Below are positions 44,001 through 56,101 of a stretch of 64,000 bases of DNA, piece by piece. This DNA comes from Theristus sp. LFF4_11. Its lineage: Eukaryota > Nematoda > Chromadorea > Monhysterida > Xyalidae. Within the stretch, counting starts at the first letter, position 1, and each line of letters starts with the position of its first letter. The notes under the pieces were generated by a model, which was not told the DNA's origin, searched no databases, and saw nothing but the letters and a program-made list of their open reading frames with translations. The stretch spans positions 1-64,000 of the forward strand of contig JASANC010003102.1 in NCBI GenBank assembly GCA_030248135.1, given 5' to 3'. The translations under genes and the position numbers were made by a program.

Positions 44001-46362
44001 CATGCAAGGAGGGCGGTTGCAAAAATTTTCAGCAACTTGGTGAACAATCCACATGAAAACAGCGACAGTCCTGCTCTCCTGGCAAGCGTATGAACTGAAT
44101 CCACGAGACAGGAGGACAGCTGACGCCTGACGGATAGCGTCCTCACCGCTCCCACACCAAACCACCAAATTTCCGTACGTTCACGTTGCTGGGACGAGTC
44201 GGACGGACGGTGGACTTCATACATAAATAAATGAACAATGAACAGTGACCCGTTGGAAAAGATGGTCGGCTCTTCCAGTTGGTTGCCGGTGCGACGTCGC
44301 TGATACGCCTCGGTTGTGTACGCCTCGTAGCGAACGCGGTTGGCCCGTTGAATCGCAATGTACAGCAGCGGCTGCAGCATATCGCCGAGCGTCACGTTCT
44401 CGATCACCAAGCGACACGCGTCCTCACGATCGTTCGGGTCTGGGCCTGCAACGAGAAACGCGTGCGAAAATTCGTTTTTGCCTACAGTCACTCTTCCTAT
44501 TTGCAGAAAACGACGCAAAAACCTTTATTTAAACAAACTCCGATGGTCTTTACGTAAAAGGCTCCAGTTAAGCATCAAACGCCGATTACCATAACACAAC
44601 AAACCTAATTAAAATCAACAAAACTAAAAAAACCCATCATTCTCCACTGACGTCGCCACTGAAACTGCGGTGCACCGTGCCACTGAATCTTCATGTTCAA
44701 CACTTCTTTCTTCGCCTTTTTCTTGTCCTTGTCATCGTTTGCCGTCATTATCGAGTCCTTCTTGTCGCGAGCATTGCCCGACTTTTCACCTGGTTTTTTC
44801 GATTGATTGATTTTATTCGATACATTGTAAGTGTCCGGCATATGTACAAGGAAAGCAATAGACTTAAATTTTGCACATGAATTTGTTGAATTTGGATCGT
44901 ATATGGGACAGCGACATTCGGGTCGCATGGGGAAACAACAACACGAAACATATGAGACAGCGAAAGCCAATGATGTGAGTGGACACCGCACAACGTATAA
45001 AAACAACAACGGGTGATGCCCCCGGCACCAACCAACAACTACGACGTCGTCGTCGTTGATCTCAATGGCGTCCTGAATCAAGTGATCTGGTGCAGTGGTC
45101 GCCGGCTGCTGCGCCAAGTACAGCTCCATCGAGAGTGGCGGCTCGATTCGGCTTCGTTGCGCCCAGACGCGATTTCGGTGCAGCCGCGAGCAGAACACGA
45201 TCGCGACGTCGTGCAACGCGACGGCGGCGTCCGCGTCGTTCTTGCTCGGGTCGCTTGTGGTCGCCGCCTTCGTTGGCCGTTTCAGCTGCAATGGAACACT
45301 GGGAATTAAACAGACGGAATTTTTGAAAATGGATTGACTGACTGTGCGTTTCAGTCTTTGAAATGGTGGCATGAAAAAACGATAAAAATGTCTCAATTCG
45401 TCAATTATGAGATAATGAGATAGCACAACACTGAAAGCGCCGAAAAGGCACAGTGCTGATCAACAGTCAACACTAACTGGGCGAACGCAAGTGGGATGTG
45501 TCACAGTAAAAACGCCACCAAGACAAGAAACCACATATGCAACGCAAGTTTTTTGGCTTTGCTTGTAAAACATACATTTTTCATTCAATCTGGCCTCGCC
45601 TAACGATTTAGTTTCAAGCTGGTTGCTGGGACCTATCAGTGAAGTCGGCCGAGTCAATTCAAAGAAGCCAGTATACTGAGATTGCTTATGATTCGGCTCG
45701 ACTCGGTACATTCATCGGGAAACAAAAAAGAAATTTCTGCGGTGAGTTTTGGATTCATCTGTGAAAAAGTCAAGATTAAGAACCACCATATAAAAACTCA
45801 CCGCCGGTATTTTTCGCACGTGCTCGATCGCGGTCGGCTGCAGCTCGTACAAATCCGTGATCGTCTCGCGTACGTCCGTCTCCCAGTCGCCAATCAACGC
45901 CACACCACTCAAGCGGATCGTTCGGTTCGCGTCCAACGACGTCGTTTTCTGTGCGCTTTCCGTCGTCTCAGTGGCGTTGTTGCTTCGTTCGTTGACGGCT
46001 TCATCTTGAGTTTCTTCTCCCTTCTTCTTGTCGCCGTTTTTCAGCCCGTCATTCGTCGAATTCTGCCCGCTATTTTCGTGTTCCATTTCATTCTCTTCTT
46101 CTTCTTCTTCATCCACGATCATCACCTCGTCGTCGTCGGCGTTCTCCTTCGATTCATTTGCGTTCACCTCCAAACTCGTCGTCATTTGTTGTTGCACTTC
46201 TTGCTCGTTCATGAAACCCGAATTTTCATTTTCGTCAGCCGACGACGTCACCACTGAATGAACACCATTTCTCGTTGGGGAATTTGGTGGCGTTTTCGGC
46301 TTTGGGGACGTCGGTTTTTCAGTGCCGGGCGCAGGAAACGACGATTGCTGTGCTTCCTCCAT
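38015..46362 (-). CDS. Unidentified large protein with RRM-like segment and low-complexity C-terminal half
   Basis: Exons (minus): 46362-45802, 45285-45033, 44789-44634, 44445 to about 44180-44230 (end uncertain), 43353-43074, 42756-42614, 41984-41196, an unresolved join between 41196 and 40205, then 40205-40113, 39780-39492, 39203-39106, 38955-38760, a 20-nt micro-exon 38461-38442, and 38105-38015. Outside the unresolved places phases agree; I estimate roughly 900-950 residues. Order of content: Ser/Asn/Glu-rich acidic start; RTIRLSGVALIGDWETDVRE; ALHDVAIVFCSRLHRNRVWA; MKIQWHGAPQFQWRRQW; CQLLIRDVPPTVTTYNVLEA followed by MGVAFADDFFGRRCAIVTFA, which looks like the strands of an RNA-recognition motif; VTVDLSTLPKTAAVAYNSFL; Ala/Gly/Gln-rich regions; a predicted helix QNMVLEQHRQLELATELIRT; and the end FSRYDWSAGFSGVTYGGQ. 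A nuclear RNA-binding or transcription role is a guess from composition. One or two genes cannot be fully separated at 40.2-41.2 kb. A MITE lies at 40498-40672. Confidence 0.65.
38241..38412 (+). mobile_element. MITE with CAGTCGAACTCTAAATTATAGGG-type ends
   Basis: GCAGTCGAACTCTACATTAT then AGGGAATTAGCTGATTGGTT at the left pairs with AACCAATCAGCTGAATCCTA and ATAATTTAGAGTTCATCTGT at the right. It is a full copy of the family at 23272 and lies about 30 bp from the 20-nt micro-exon of the unidentified gene. Confidence 0.8.
40498..40672 (+). mobile_element. MITE with TAGTACGGTATCTAC ends
   Basis: The left end TAGTACGGTATCTACCGTAT then GTCTCGACACGA, and the right end TCGTGTCGAGACATAGGACT then GTAGATACCGTACTA, are inverted repeats of about 37 bp. 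It is 175 bp in all, non-coding, inside the unidentified gene. Confidence 0.8.
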
Positions 46363-46661
46363 TGATGTTTGTTTGTTTGACAGCTTGAATTTGTTGAATC
46401 TTCCCGACTTGTCAATGTCAAGACAATTCTGGAAGAACAACAAAGCAACACGCTGGTTTGTTTGATTTTGAAAAAAAAAGAATTTCTTTTCAAATATGCG
46501 GTTGCCATCGCTGCGATCACTTCTGCGCAGATGGTCATCAAAAAATCATTGAAACAGCACCAAAGAATCTTTTTTATTTGTACAGCACGATGATTTCATG
46601 AAGACGAAACAAAACGATATGAGACGAGAGACAATGAGAGATGAATAAAATAAAAATTTAG

Positions 46662-46920
46662 GGTGGTATGGCCGAATAAATGAGGCAGTCCATCAAGGCG
46701 GGATCAGCCGCAGACTAGGAGTTGTCTTTTTCAAAAAAAACCAACGTAATTCCCAATCATGTGTACAAGGGATAAGAAGAATGAACAGAATAGTGCGGAT
46801 AATCCATTAGTTTAAAAAAACGCGTCAAATTTGGCAAACAATTCAGTTTCTGAACGTCTTTTTTTTTTTTTTTAAATGGTTCCCCAAAAAAGCTGCCATG
46901 TTTAACCGGCCATACCGTAG
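46662..46920 (-). repeat. Inverted copy of the 13326-13598 element
   Basis: It reads GGTATGGCCGAATAAATGAG to ACCGGCCATACCGTA and is the reverse complement of 13326-13598, with a shorter variable segment and a T run at 46861-46873. Confidence 0.8.
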
Positions 46921-47920
46921 GTATATAGTGATCCCAACTTTGAAGCATTGTTGTAACTCGCCAACCGTTCGAGTGGGTGTAAAATTTTAACCAATTATTC
47001 TGAAAAGTTAAACTTAGATTTGCTGCAATTTTCAACCAGAAGCCTTTAACGGCTTCACCATTCCGATAAAAAACAGGAAAACTGCAACTTTTTTGCTTGT
47101 TGAGCGTGAGTGAGCAAAAACAATGAAAAAACAAATGCTACTACGGTCGGTAAGCTACAGCACTTCAAAGTTGGTATCGCTACTTATGGACCACCCTGTA
47201 TAAATAAAACCATTTGAAAATGACGTTGGAGGAGGAATGATAACCGGTGTAAGGAAACAGAACAACCAATCATTACTGCAAAACCAGATTGTTACAAACT
47301 CACTTATTGAACCTTCTAAATCAACATCACAGTGGTTGGTTTGTTTATAACAACTGAATAAATAATACCAATAATTTATGAAACGAAATTTCAAAAATCG
47401 ACCTTTCGATTTCCTCAACTATTCACCGAAAATCTCACGCTTTCTTTCAAAACTGGGACTGGGACAACAAGCTTTTCCCATTTCCAAAATTTAGGATTCA
47501 CAATTTTTTGGAAAGGAACCTCTTTTGTGAACGAAACACAAAAAGGTACTGTAGATATGTTGTGTCCAATGCGCTGATTGGCAACTTTTATATTGGATAA
47601 TGTGCAAACACGTCGGAAGAGGTACGTATGCAATTGGTTCGATATTTCAGGTAAGTTCAAAAAGTTCATAATCTCTACTGGACTGGCCGTGCCAGCTAAG
47701 GATGTACCTAATCCTAAGATGTACCCAATCCCAATCAGTGTGTGCGTGACAGCATCGTCTTCATATTTTTTTGAGTACCTCCACCTCGATCAATTGAATA
47801 CCCTTTGCTGGTGTATATACTTCATCTTTTTTTAAAATTGCTTCACGACGCTTATCGATTACTGTCACTGGGAAAAGCCAGAAAGTGAAAAGGCGTGAAA
47901 TCTTATCATTCGAAAGGAAA

Positions 47921-47962
47921 CACTCATAACACTCATAACACTCATAACACTCATAACACTCA
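47921..47962 (+). repeat. Tandem repeat, CACTCATAA unit
   Basis: Nearly five perfect 9-bp units begin 10 bp beyond the VPS45 stop codon (47973), in its 3'UTR. Confidence 0.9.
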
Positions 47963-47972
47963 GCAAGCGTCA

Positions 47973-50900
47973 TCACATCAGCGGCTGTTTTCGCTGTGGG
48001 TGGCCACGACGACTGATGGTCCCCTGCGTGGCGTGCATCACTTCGTCGATGAAGCTGCAAGAAAAACAATGATTCGAACGAAACCTTTTTAGATGTGGTT
48101 GAAATTTCACAGAACCGTAAAGTTTTCTGCGTAGAGTTTGAGTTTTGGAAAGAGTTTAGAAAAAATATTTTTCCCTGCGACACCTACGAGATGTCGCACC
48201 GCACCGACTGTTCATTGACTGTGCATTTGAACTGACCGCATTACATACAACCATATTCTCAGTCAATGGTGGTTGTTTAGAATTCCGCATTTTTGCATTT
48301 TGTCGTGAGCGGTTACTTTATGCGAGACTCGCGTGTAAATCGCCCCCCCCCCCACTCTCACGTTCGTCCGCTGTGCACGACGGTGCCGCCGAGGAGCACG
48401 CGAACGCCGGGCGTCTGCCGATTGAACGTGTGCACGGCCAGTGACTCCTCGTACGTGACGCCGCCAACCATGAACACGATCACGTCGGACACTCTTCGCA
48501 AACGCACACACAATTAACCGCAAAATCAGTTTTCTTAAAGCGACCAAATATTGTCACATTTTTTGTTACAGCTAGTGGCAGTGCCACTAAATACTGCTTC
48601 ATGAGCGCCCCTCAAAACACACATTCTTCGTGGAACGTCAGCGATATTGAGAATCACAGAACTGGATTTTATTTGAAGCACGCAATTCTGTTAATTTTGC
48701 GTTCGTAAAGCACACTATTGTGTGATTCTGAGTTTCACTGGGTGTGCAGAATTCAACAAGTGGAACATACCATTCGAAACTGTTTGTATTTTTGTTATTT
48801 AGGCATGTACGTCACTACCAACACACCAACCTACAGAAAATTTACAGTCAAGTCAACTCATGATTCCAGTTTGAATCAGAAACGCGTGATTCATTCGATT
48901 GACAGGATTCTAACGTGTTCGTGTTGCACTTAGCGGCATTTATGAATCAGTATGTCGTGACGCATAGCTATGTTTTAACATTGCTTACACATCACGAAAT
49001 ACTGCTCCGTGAATGCCCGTTTACCTGGCGACCGTTGTGCCGTCACCAACAGCAGGATAGGCGCCTTCTCTGAGTTTTCCCTTCACCAAAGCATCTAATA
49101 TTTGCAGCAGATACGGCTGATGCTGTGTGTAGATGTTCTCAACGCCCTAAATCACATTTGAAACAGGAGCGCTGATTGGTTCAGCTGTTTGCAAAACGTT
49201 CAAATGCTGAACGCTGATTGATTGGGTTGACTGGATAAGCTGACCATGTTGACAAGCGTACTAATCCTTTACGGCGTTTCACTTTACATTCATGAAGCAA
49301 AAAACAGCAATTCACTTCATTTCAAGTGTCCGAACCAAACGCAATTTTGAAGCAAGCCGTGTCACCGCGAGAAGCCCATCAGCGTGCTTCAACATGCATG
49401 GGGCTCAGCCTCAGTCCAAGCCAAAGTCAACCGAACTAAATTACGCATTTATTTGTGTAATCAACCTTGAGTCCTTTGAAGAATTTCTTTGTGATCGCCA
49501 TCGCGCTAGTGGCGCCGAACAAATCACTGGACCTCGCCTGTGCGCCGCCAAAGTCCAGCACGTCGTGGACGGCCTGAGACGGAAAAGTGCTGTGCAACCA
49601 AGAAAAAATCGCTGTCGATCGACAAACTGCAACTACCGTATTACCTCTAATAAACCCCCATGGGGGTTTATTTCTTCAGCGACTTCTGGGGGTGGGGGTT
49701 TATTTTGGGGGGGGGGTTATTTTTTGGGGGGGGTTATTTACAAACAAATTCTAGGGGTGGGGGTTTGTTGAAAAATGGCAAAAATACCTTGCATGGCAGG
49801 CAAGAAAGTCGCAGAAACTTCTACTTTTCACAGAGATTTCCTTTTGTAACAGCCTTTTGTAATGAAATTACCACTAATTCATCCCTTTGGGGCCTTTGGT
49901 AGCACAAATTCACCCATGTCACTGCATTCAGCCACCGAATTCGCTAGGTATGTGTTTCAAACAGGTTTCTAATAAACCCCCATGGGGGTTTATTTTGGGG
50001 GAGGGATTATTTGGAAACTTGTCGAGCGGGTGGGAGTTTATTTTGGGGGGGGTTTTAAATTTGGGGGGGGGGGGTTAATAGAGGTAATACGGTACACGAC
50101 ACACACAATGAACCACTGCTGACCTCATCAAATATTATCGCTTCAGAAAGTTTGTAGACGCGAAAGTTTCACGCTCTGGGAAAAGCTGAACAGCTAAAGC
50201 GAAAACAATCCGAATCCTCAAATTTGAATTGCCGCGTAATTTATGAAACGTTTTGCTGTCGCTGCGTGCAAACGCATTGAGTCTCGAAACTAAAAGAAAC
50301 GACCATACGATCACACCACGCATCCACTCACCTTCACATATTTCTCGGGCACGCCACGTTTGCGCAACGCCGCGCACAGCCCGTTGATGTCGTTGTTCGC
50401 GTGCGACTCATAGCGCAGCGCGTAGAGCATCACGAGACGTGTCGCGTCCAGATCGCTCGTTTTCTCGTGCGACAACAGCCGACGAATGTTCTGGCAAATC
50501 GTGAACGGTCTTTTTAGTTTTGCAATGAAACAGACCGTTTTGCAATGTGACTTTTTTGGCAGTGCTGCTGGCTGCTACTACTGTTGATGTTGACTATTGT
50601 TGGCTACTGTCTCTTTTCGTTCCGCATAATCAGCGAGTTCGAGGACGAGGGGAAATCAGGATGCGTGCCTCTCTTAACTGGTGGTTCCCCACATACTTGT
50701 CATCTCAGCATCAGTAGTGCCGCAAAATAACAATCTCGACATCACCTCGTTGCTTGAATGATGATTAAAAAGACTAACTAAAAAGACCATACTAACCACA
50801 AAACTAACCTGCAACGACTGCGAATGCTCCTCGTGACAGGCCAACAGTTGCTCCGTCTCAGACACTTCCAGCAAATTGTACAGCGCCGTCAATCGACTGA

Positions 50901-53900
50901 GCTCGCCAATCACGGTCACGTGTTTCGTCACCGTACCTGAGAAAATTCAAATTTAAACGTAAAAAAATCCGTTTTTTTGCTACACGGGTAAATTGTCCTC
51001 ATTTTCTTGGGTCCAGGTTGAATCGGCGCATGTTTTCACATCATTACACTATACATTTACGAAGCAAAAAACCCGACAATTCTTAAAAGTCCACAACAAG
51101 TGTAGAAAAACCACAAGCTCAATAATGGTTGAACGAAGACCCTGTCTGCTTGTGCAGCAAGGTTCGTCAGTGTTGTTACCAGACTGAGTGGGTCTTTTAT
51201 CAAAGCTGATCAAAGTGGAACCCGAAAACTGACCGGAAATCTTTTTGAACTGCGGATATTGTTCAACAAACGCTTTCATGTCCGCTATCGACTCGACTTT
51301 TCGGTGAGTTTGCGCGCGCTTCTGGAACTCCTCCATTAGTCCTTTGATGTTCTCAGCGATTTCGCCGAAATTCGAATAGAGATTCTGTCAAAAAAGTTCT
51401 TTTTTGAGCTGGTCAGACAAGAAACGGAAACAATACAACAGGTTCGCTGTTTGCGGTTTCGCCAAGTACAGTCAAACTGTAAATAATTGGTTATCATCTG
51501 ATTTTTGGTGATCACGTGATGCGTTGCTGTTGACGATGGAGTCTGTCCAGCACACAAAGCATTCATCACGTGATCACCAACCAATCAGCTTTTACCCTAC
51601 AGTTTAGAGCTCGACTGTAGACGGATCCCGCGGTGCCACCCCTGCCTGGCGCGTGCGACGGACACCAGGCAGAACTGTCCACATTTTCGGTCAGAACATA
51701 CTTTGTACAATTCACTAAAACTAGAAATTAGAAACTAGAAAGTAGAAATTCACTAAAACGCCTAGAAAGCAGAACCACGCACAATCAACTAGTACGCCGC
51801 TTCATTGTCCGGGACGGGATGGTTGTAAAAGTGATTCGGTGTTTTGCGAACCACAGAAGAGCAGAAGCAGAGAAAATGAGCTGGACGAAAAACGATAAAA
51901 AAAGCACAAACTGCAGCATAAAAATCGTCCTGCAACGGCGAGAGCACGACTTCGCGCATCTCCTTGCTGATGCCGGGCACCGATTCAAGGCTGACTCGAT
52001 TGTTCTGTATGCCGAGCAGCTCGTGCACCATCGCTTGGTAGGTCCACTGGAAATGGTTGAGGCACAGTTTGTAGATCACATTCAGTTTCAAGAGCACGAA
52101 GTTTTAGAGTTTTGAAATTATCGGATATTTGGGCAAAAACAGATTTTGATATAGCTATTGTTGGATGTTCAACGTTTTCATTCAACGTTGAATCAGTCGA
52201 ATGAAAAGCAAAACCCAGAAGCGCTCAGGAATAGTCGAAACGGTTGAGCGGGTAAAATGGACCGACAGCTCAATACAGCGAATCAGACCACCCAAAATTT
52301 GTTCGCGCACAAGCTGCATAATTTTTACGGTTTGGTTATGCATGCCATTTCTTATGGCATGCATTGTTTGTTAGTTCGATTGTGCGACACTAGGAACAGT
52401 TGAGCTGTTTGCAAAAGCAAACCAATCAAGATCTGTCGCAGCCTCGCATTCGCATTTAGCCACCTGATTGAGCAACGGTGTCACCGGGTCGTCGCGTCTG
52501 TCCAGAATCAGTAAAAGCGGCGGAACATCGGAAGAACGTCGAAAGTCAAACAACGCCGACTCGTTCGTCAGCAAATGATGCACGGACTCGGCCAGTGACT
52601 TCGCGGCGCCGGACGAATTCTGGTATCGGACGACTGGATGGCGTTTCAGCGCAAGCAGCACACCCGCCAGACCTGCGAGTCGCAGATGAATATTGTTGTT
52701 GTTGGTTTCTTTTTCGTGTTCTGCGACTCGAATGCGTTTTTGTGCAAACGCAGTTTCATGCGCCTGATGCGGTAATCCCGAAAGGTCACTTACTTTGGCA
52801 ACTTTGCATTGCCGCGTCACGCAAGACACTCGATTTCTCATTTTTGCGTGTTGCATTGAATCACCAAACAAACGATAGATGACGGTCTCTAAATGACCGT
52901 CGTCAACTCAACACTCTTGCTTGGGTTTGCTATAATGGTCATGGTCAACGAAGCAAACACTTACTGTAATACAGTACAGCAATGTGTCGCACAGTCACAG
53001 GCACACGCACTGCCGCGCACGTACAGGCTAAAGTCCTAGCCTGAGAACAGTGCACTGCGCGCTGTTATGAACACAGGCAAGAGCCTCATGCTGGCGCTTG
53101 GTTGGCGAGATGATGGTACACCTCTCCGCAGTGACGGCAATGAACAACAGCAGGCAACAATCCGCTGTCCTCCCCCTCCCCCATCGCCAACCATGCGTGC
53201 ATCGCCTCAAGGTTGTCGCGCTCAACGCCAACGTCTGATAACAGTGCGGCAGCTGCAGCGAGTACAAGTGCGGCGCCAACGCAACGAAGTCCGCGTAGAA
53301 TTCGTGCACCTCTCTCACCGACTCCTGCTCGTCCGCTTCGGCCAGCCGCTTCACGTCACGTTTACTGATGACATTCGAGAAATCTGTGATTTCATTAAAA
53401 AATTCAATTTCTTCGGCGAACTCTGCAAGACCGCTCACAATTGCCACAATTTCAATTAAACTTCAAATCCAGTAAGTAGTTCTAAATAAACTCAACCAAC
53501 CAATATTGGTATTGCTGTTTACTATGCAGCAGAATGAAATGTTTTCTTTAAACAGAAACGAGGTGAACTCACAAATGTAATATTGGCCATAACGAGGCGA
53601 CTTGAGTTCCTTGCACAGCAGCTCAACATTCTCGGGCGTCGGTCGCAGGAAAGCAACGCATTTCAAATATTTGATCGGGTCTCGCGATATGCCGGTGTCG
53701 AGCCGCTCAAACAGATACACTTCCTTCTGCATGATCTCCGACTGAGCGTAGACACACGACACGAAGCTGGTCTGAACAGAAACACACACGTCTGTGAAAC
53801 TAAAGCTTGCTTGTTCAAACCTGGCACTACTTTTTTCCCATAATTCAGAGCATGCGAAACTTTAATTACAGTAAGGACGACTGTACCGGGTGTAGTGTGG

Positions 53901-54158
53901 TTGAAATCACTCTCCATTTTTTGCCAAATGTTTTCTTGCAATCTGCAATCCCTCAGATTTCATTTGCTTCGAAATTCACTTTCAGTCAGTCCACTGGTCT
54001 AAATTCAATCCCAACCCCGCATTTGCTCGAACAAGAAAAACCCCCAGAATATTGCTCAATCCAACCGTGTCGACATCCATCAGCAGCACTTTCATGCCCG
54101 GCCCCGCAATGCGCGTCATTTCGGCGACATATTGCCGCACCGCAGTCACCAGATCCAT
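47973..54158 (-). CDS. VPS45: VPS45, Sec1/Munc18-family regulator of endosomal SNAREs
   Basis: SM protein that binds the Tlg2/syntaxin-16 class of SNAREs and controls Golgi-endosome fusion. Exons (minus): 54158-54066, 53771-53573, 53383-53192, 52672-52464, 52046-51912, 51384-51234, 50936-50809, 50490-50332, 49573-49466, 49146-49025, 48493-48362, 48054-47973; every junction is in phase and the product is 569 residues, against about 570 in human. Blocks in family order: [201 protein letters not shown]. The acceptor of exon 11 ends GCGAAG instead of a pyrimidine-CAG. A splice-acceptor-like TTCTCAG sits about 18 bp before the ATG. Introns carry a MITE each in 49574-50331 and 51385-51911, and a palindromic repeat at 48932-49020. 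It appears complete and functional. Confidence 0.97.
48581..48611 (-). repeat. Fragment of the 85-bp palindromic repeat in VPS45 intron
   Basis: GTGCCACTAAATACTGCTTC and ATGAGCGCC match the right arm of the family only. Confidence 0.5.
48932..49020 (+). repeat. 85-bp palindromic repeat adjoining VPS45 exon 10
   Basis: GGCATTTATGAATCAGTATG and TCGTGACGCATAGC fold back on ACATCACGAAATACTGCTCC and GTGAATGCC. Its end at 49020 leaves only four intron bases before the exon 10 5' splice site at 49024/49025. Confidence 0.8.
49634..50094 (+). mobile_element. MITE with ACCGTATTACCTCTA ends and long G runs, in a VPS45 intron
   Basis: The ends TACCGTATTACCTCTAATAA and TTAATAGAGGTAATACGGTA are inverted repeats of about 20 bp, flanked by TA as in Tc1/mariner-type insertions. 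The 460-bp interior contains several GGGGGTTTATTTTGGGGG blocks. A truncated copy lies at 26767-26837. Confidence 0.85.
51468..51620 (+). mobile_element. MITE of the CAGTCGAACTCTAAA family in a VPS45 intron
   Basis: ACAGTCAAACTGTAAATAAT at the left and AGTTTAGAGCTCGACTGTAG at the right pair, as do TTTTTGGTGATCACGTGATG and CATCACGTGATCACCAACCA. It is the third full copy in the window. Confidence 0.8.
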
Positions 54159-54680
54159 TTTTTTCTTGGTTTAAAGCTGAGAATAAAAAAGGTGAACACC
54201 GTTGCAGAGCTATCAGTCTTTACACTAAAACAATTTGATTTTCACATTGGGACGTGATTCCTTGAAAAAAGGTTGATTTGTTCCGAAAGAACCGAAAGCA
54301 ACTCCGGAAACGGGATGTTACGAAGTTTTTGTCCATCTCCAGAAAGACTCAGCACAAAATACCAGCTTGCTTGAAGCCGGCCGCTACACAAGCGTGTGAG
54401 CAACCATTTCCGCATAATTAAGATAATTCAGTAAATTCCCGCTTTTTATTCAATACTTCAACACTGCTAATAGAATTCAGCAAATCAAAAAAACAAAACA
54501 AAACGTCAATCCACACACACACAAATAACAAACTGATAGAATAAAAAGTCAGCTCTTAGTTCAGTGGGAAACGCCGAACAGAAGTCACTCAGTCAGTACA
54601 CAATCAGATTACCGTCACCGTGCCATGAATGCCGAATTTCCTCTTCAGATCGGCACAATAGACACTACAAAAAACACTAC

Positions 54681-54768
54681 AGCGGCATTCATGAAGCAGT
54701 ATTTAGTGATGCGCAGCTGTGTTAGAACATAGCTACGCGGTCACTAACGACTGCTTCATGAATGCACC
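54681..54768 (+). repeat. 85-bp palindromic repeat
   Basis: GCGGCATTCATGAAGCAGTA and TTTAGTGATGCGCAGC pair with AGCTACGCGGTCACTAACGA and CTGCTTCATGAATGC. Confidence 0.85.
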
Positions 54769-56016
54769 TAAATATGTTTGTGTTATGATTGCAAAACAAC
54801 AGCACACTCGGACGCGACAAAAATGGTAACATAAAAAACGCCGAAAATTATATTAGAAATTTGAAGGAAAAAAACAATAAGAAACAACTTTGCCCACAAC
54901 ATCCACTTTTTCGAATTGAACAAAACAGCTATAGCAAAAAACCGGTGACGTACACATATATTGATGTTGCAAAAGTGATGACACTAAATACATTTTGAAC
55001 AATACAGTACACTCGGGCTTATGTCGACTTAAAACGGATATTTCATGACATTACAAACAGACAAACGTGATAAAAAAAACGAAATACCAGATAAAAACAG
55101 CTGTGATTATAAACTAGCAGCCATGCAAACAGCGACCGCGAAAAATGGCATATGAGGAAAAAAACCTGACATGTGTTCTGTCAAAACTGTCAAAATTATG
55201 CAATTTGTGCACTAAAAAATTTTGAATCGGGCATGCCGATTGGCTGAATCGACGCTGGTGCCACCAATTAGTGAGTCTTTTAAACTGAAGAGCCAATCAA
55301 CAGGGTGTACACAATTTTACAGTTTGACTGAACCTGTATGGTGAACATGTTTGGCGACTGAAATGAGTGCGGCAAAAAAACAGAAGTGTGGATCCATTAT
55401 GAGAAAAGCATGGTATCAATCAAAAACAAGGAAGTGCATAAATAAGTAAACATCATCAAAGTAATCCACTGAAAAACAAGCCGAAAAAGTATATATTCAG
55501 AAACGTATATTTCGCAACTTCTCCAACCCGAACGCAATTGTTTTGAACTAGAAATTTGACTTTTACTATCGAAACAAACATACTAACCAAACAAACTTCA
55601 TCGCCATGGAACACCTGATTCATTAACATCACTTTCTTAATAGAAAATGCAAGGAAAATTCAAACAAACCCTTCTTCATTATCAGCTGGTGTCCCAAATA
55701 ACGCAACAACAGACAAAATCCACTTTCGCCACCTTAATCGCCTCCAAAAGACATCACAGTAATTTATCATGGACACGACCATAATTTACTACAAACACAG
55801 TTTCTTTACCCAACTATTGTGCATTTACCGGGTACAAAACAACGCGGAAAGGAGTAGAACTCAAAACCACACTGCATAAAACAATGAAATTAGGAAAAGG
55901 CCTGAAAACACGTTCACAACAGCGATAAACACCCAAATTTCCGATTTACAATAATTTTGTCACTAATTTTTTCAGAAACATTTCCATTGTTGAATTTTAC
56001 GCCAATCGCACACTAA

Positions 56017-56101
56017 AGCGGCATTCATGAAGCAGCATTTAGTGACGCGCTTGACACATAGCTATGCGTCACTAAATATACTGCTTCATGAATGACACTT
56101 A
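56017..56101 (+). repeat. 85-bp palindromic repeat
   Basis: AGCGGCATTCATGAAGCAGC and ATTTAGTGACGCG pair with GCGTCACTAAATATACTGCT and TCATGAATGACACT. The loop differs from the 54681 copy. Confidence 0.85.

Larger units (their letters stand above)
46363..47972. other. Region between VPS45 3' end and start of the unidentified gene
   Basis: No exon is seen. A splice-acceptor-like CTTCCAG at about 46437 precedes the ATG of the minus-strand gene by about 75 bp, which suggests a 5'UTR intron or trans-splice site. The region holds a dispersed element (46662-46920) and a 9-bp tandem repeat (47921-47962). Confidence 0.55.

Noticed and set aside
38015..46362. Assignment of the unidentified gene to CCAR1/DBC1 or ARS2
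   Set aside because: The general layout (acidic start, RRM-like part, low-complexity end) is similar, but the signature motifs of those families are not found.
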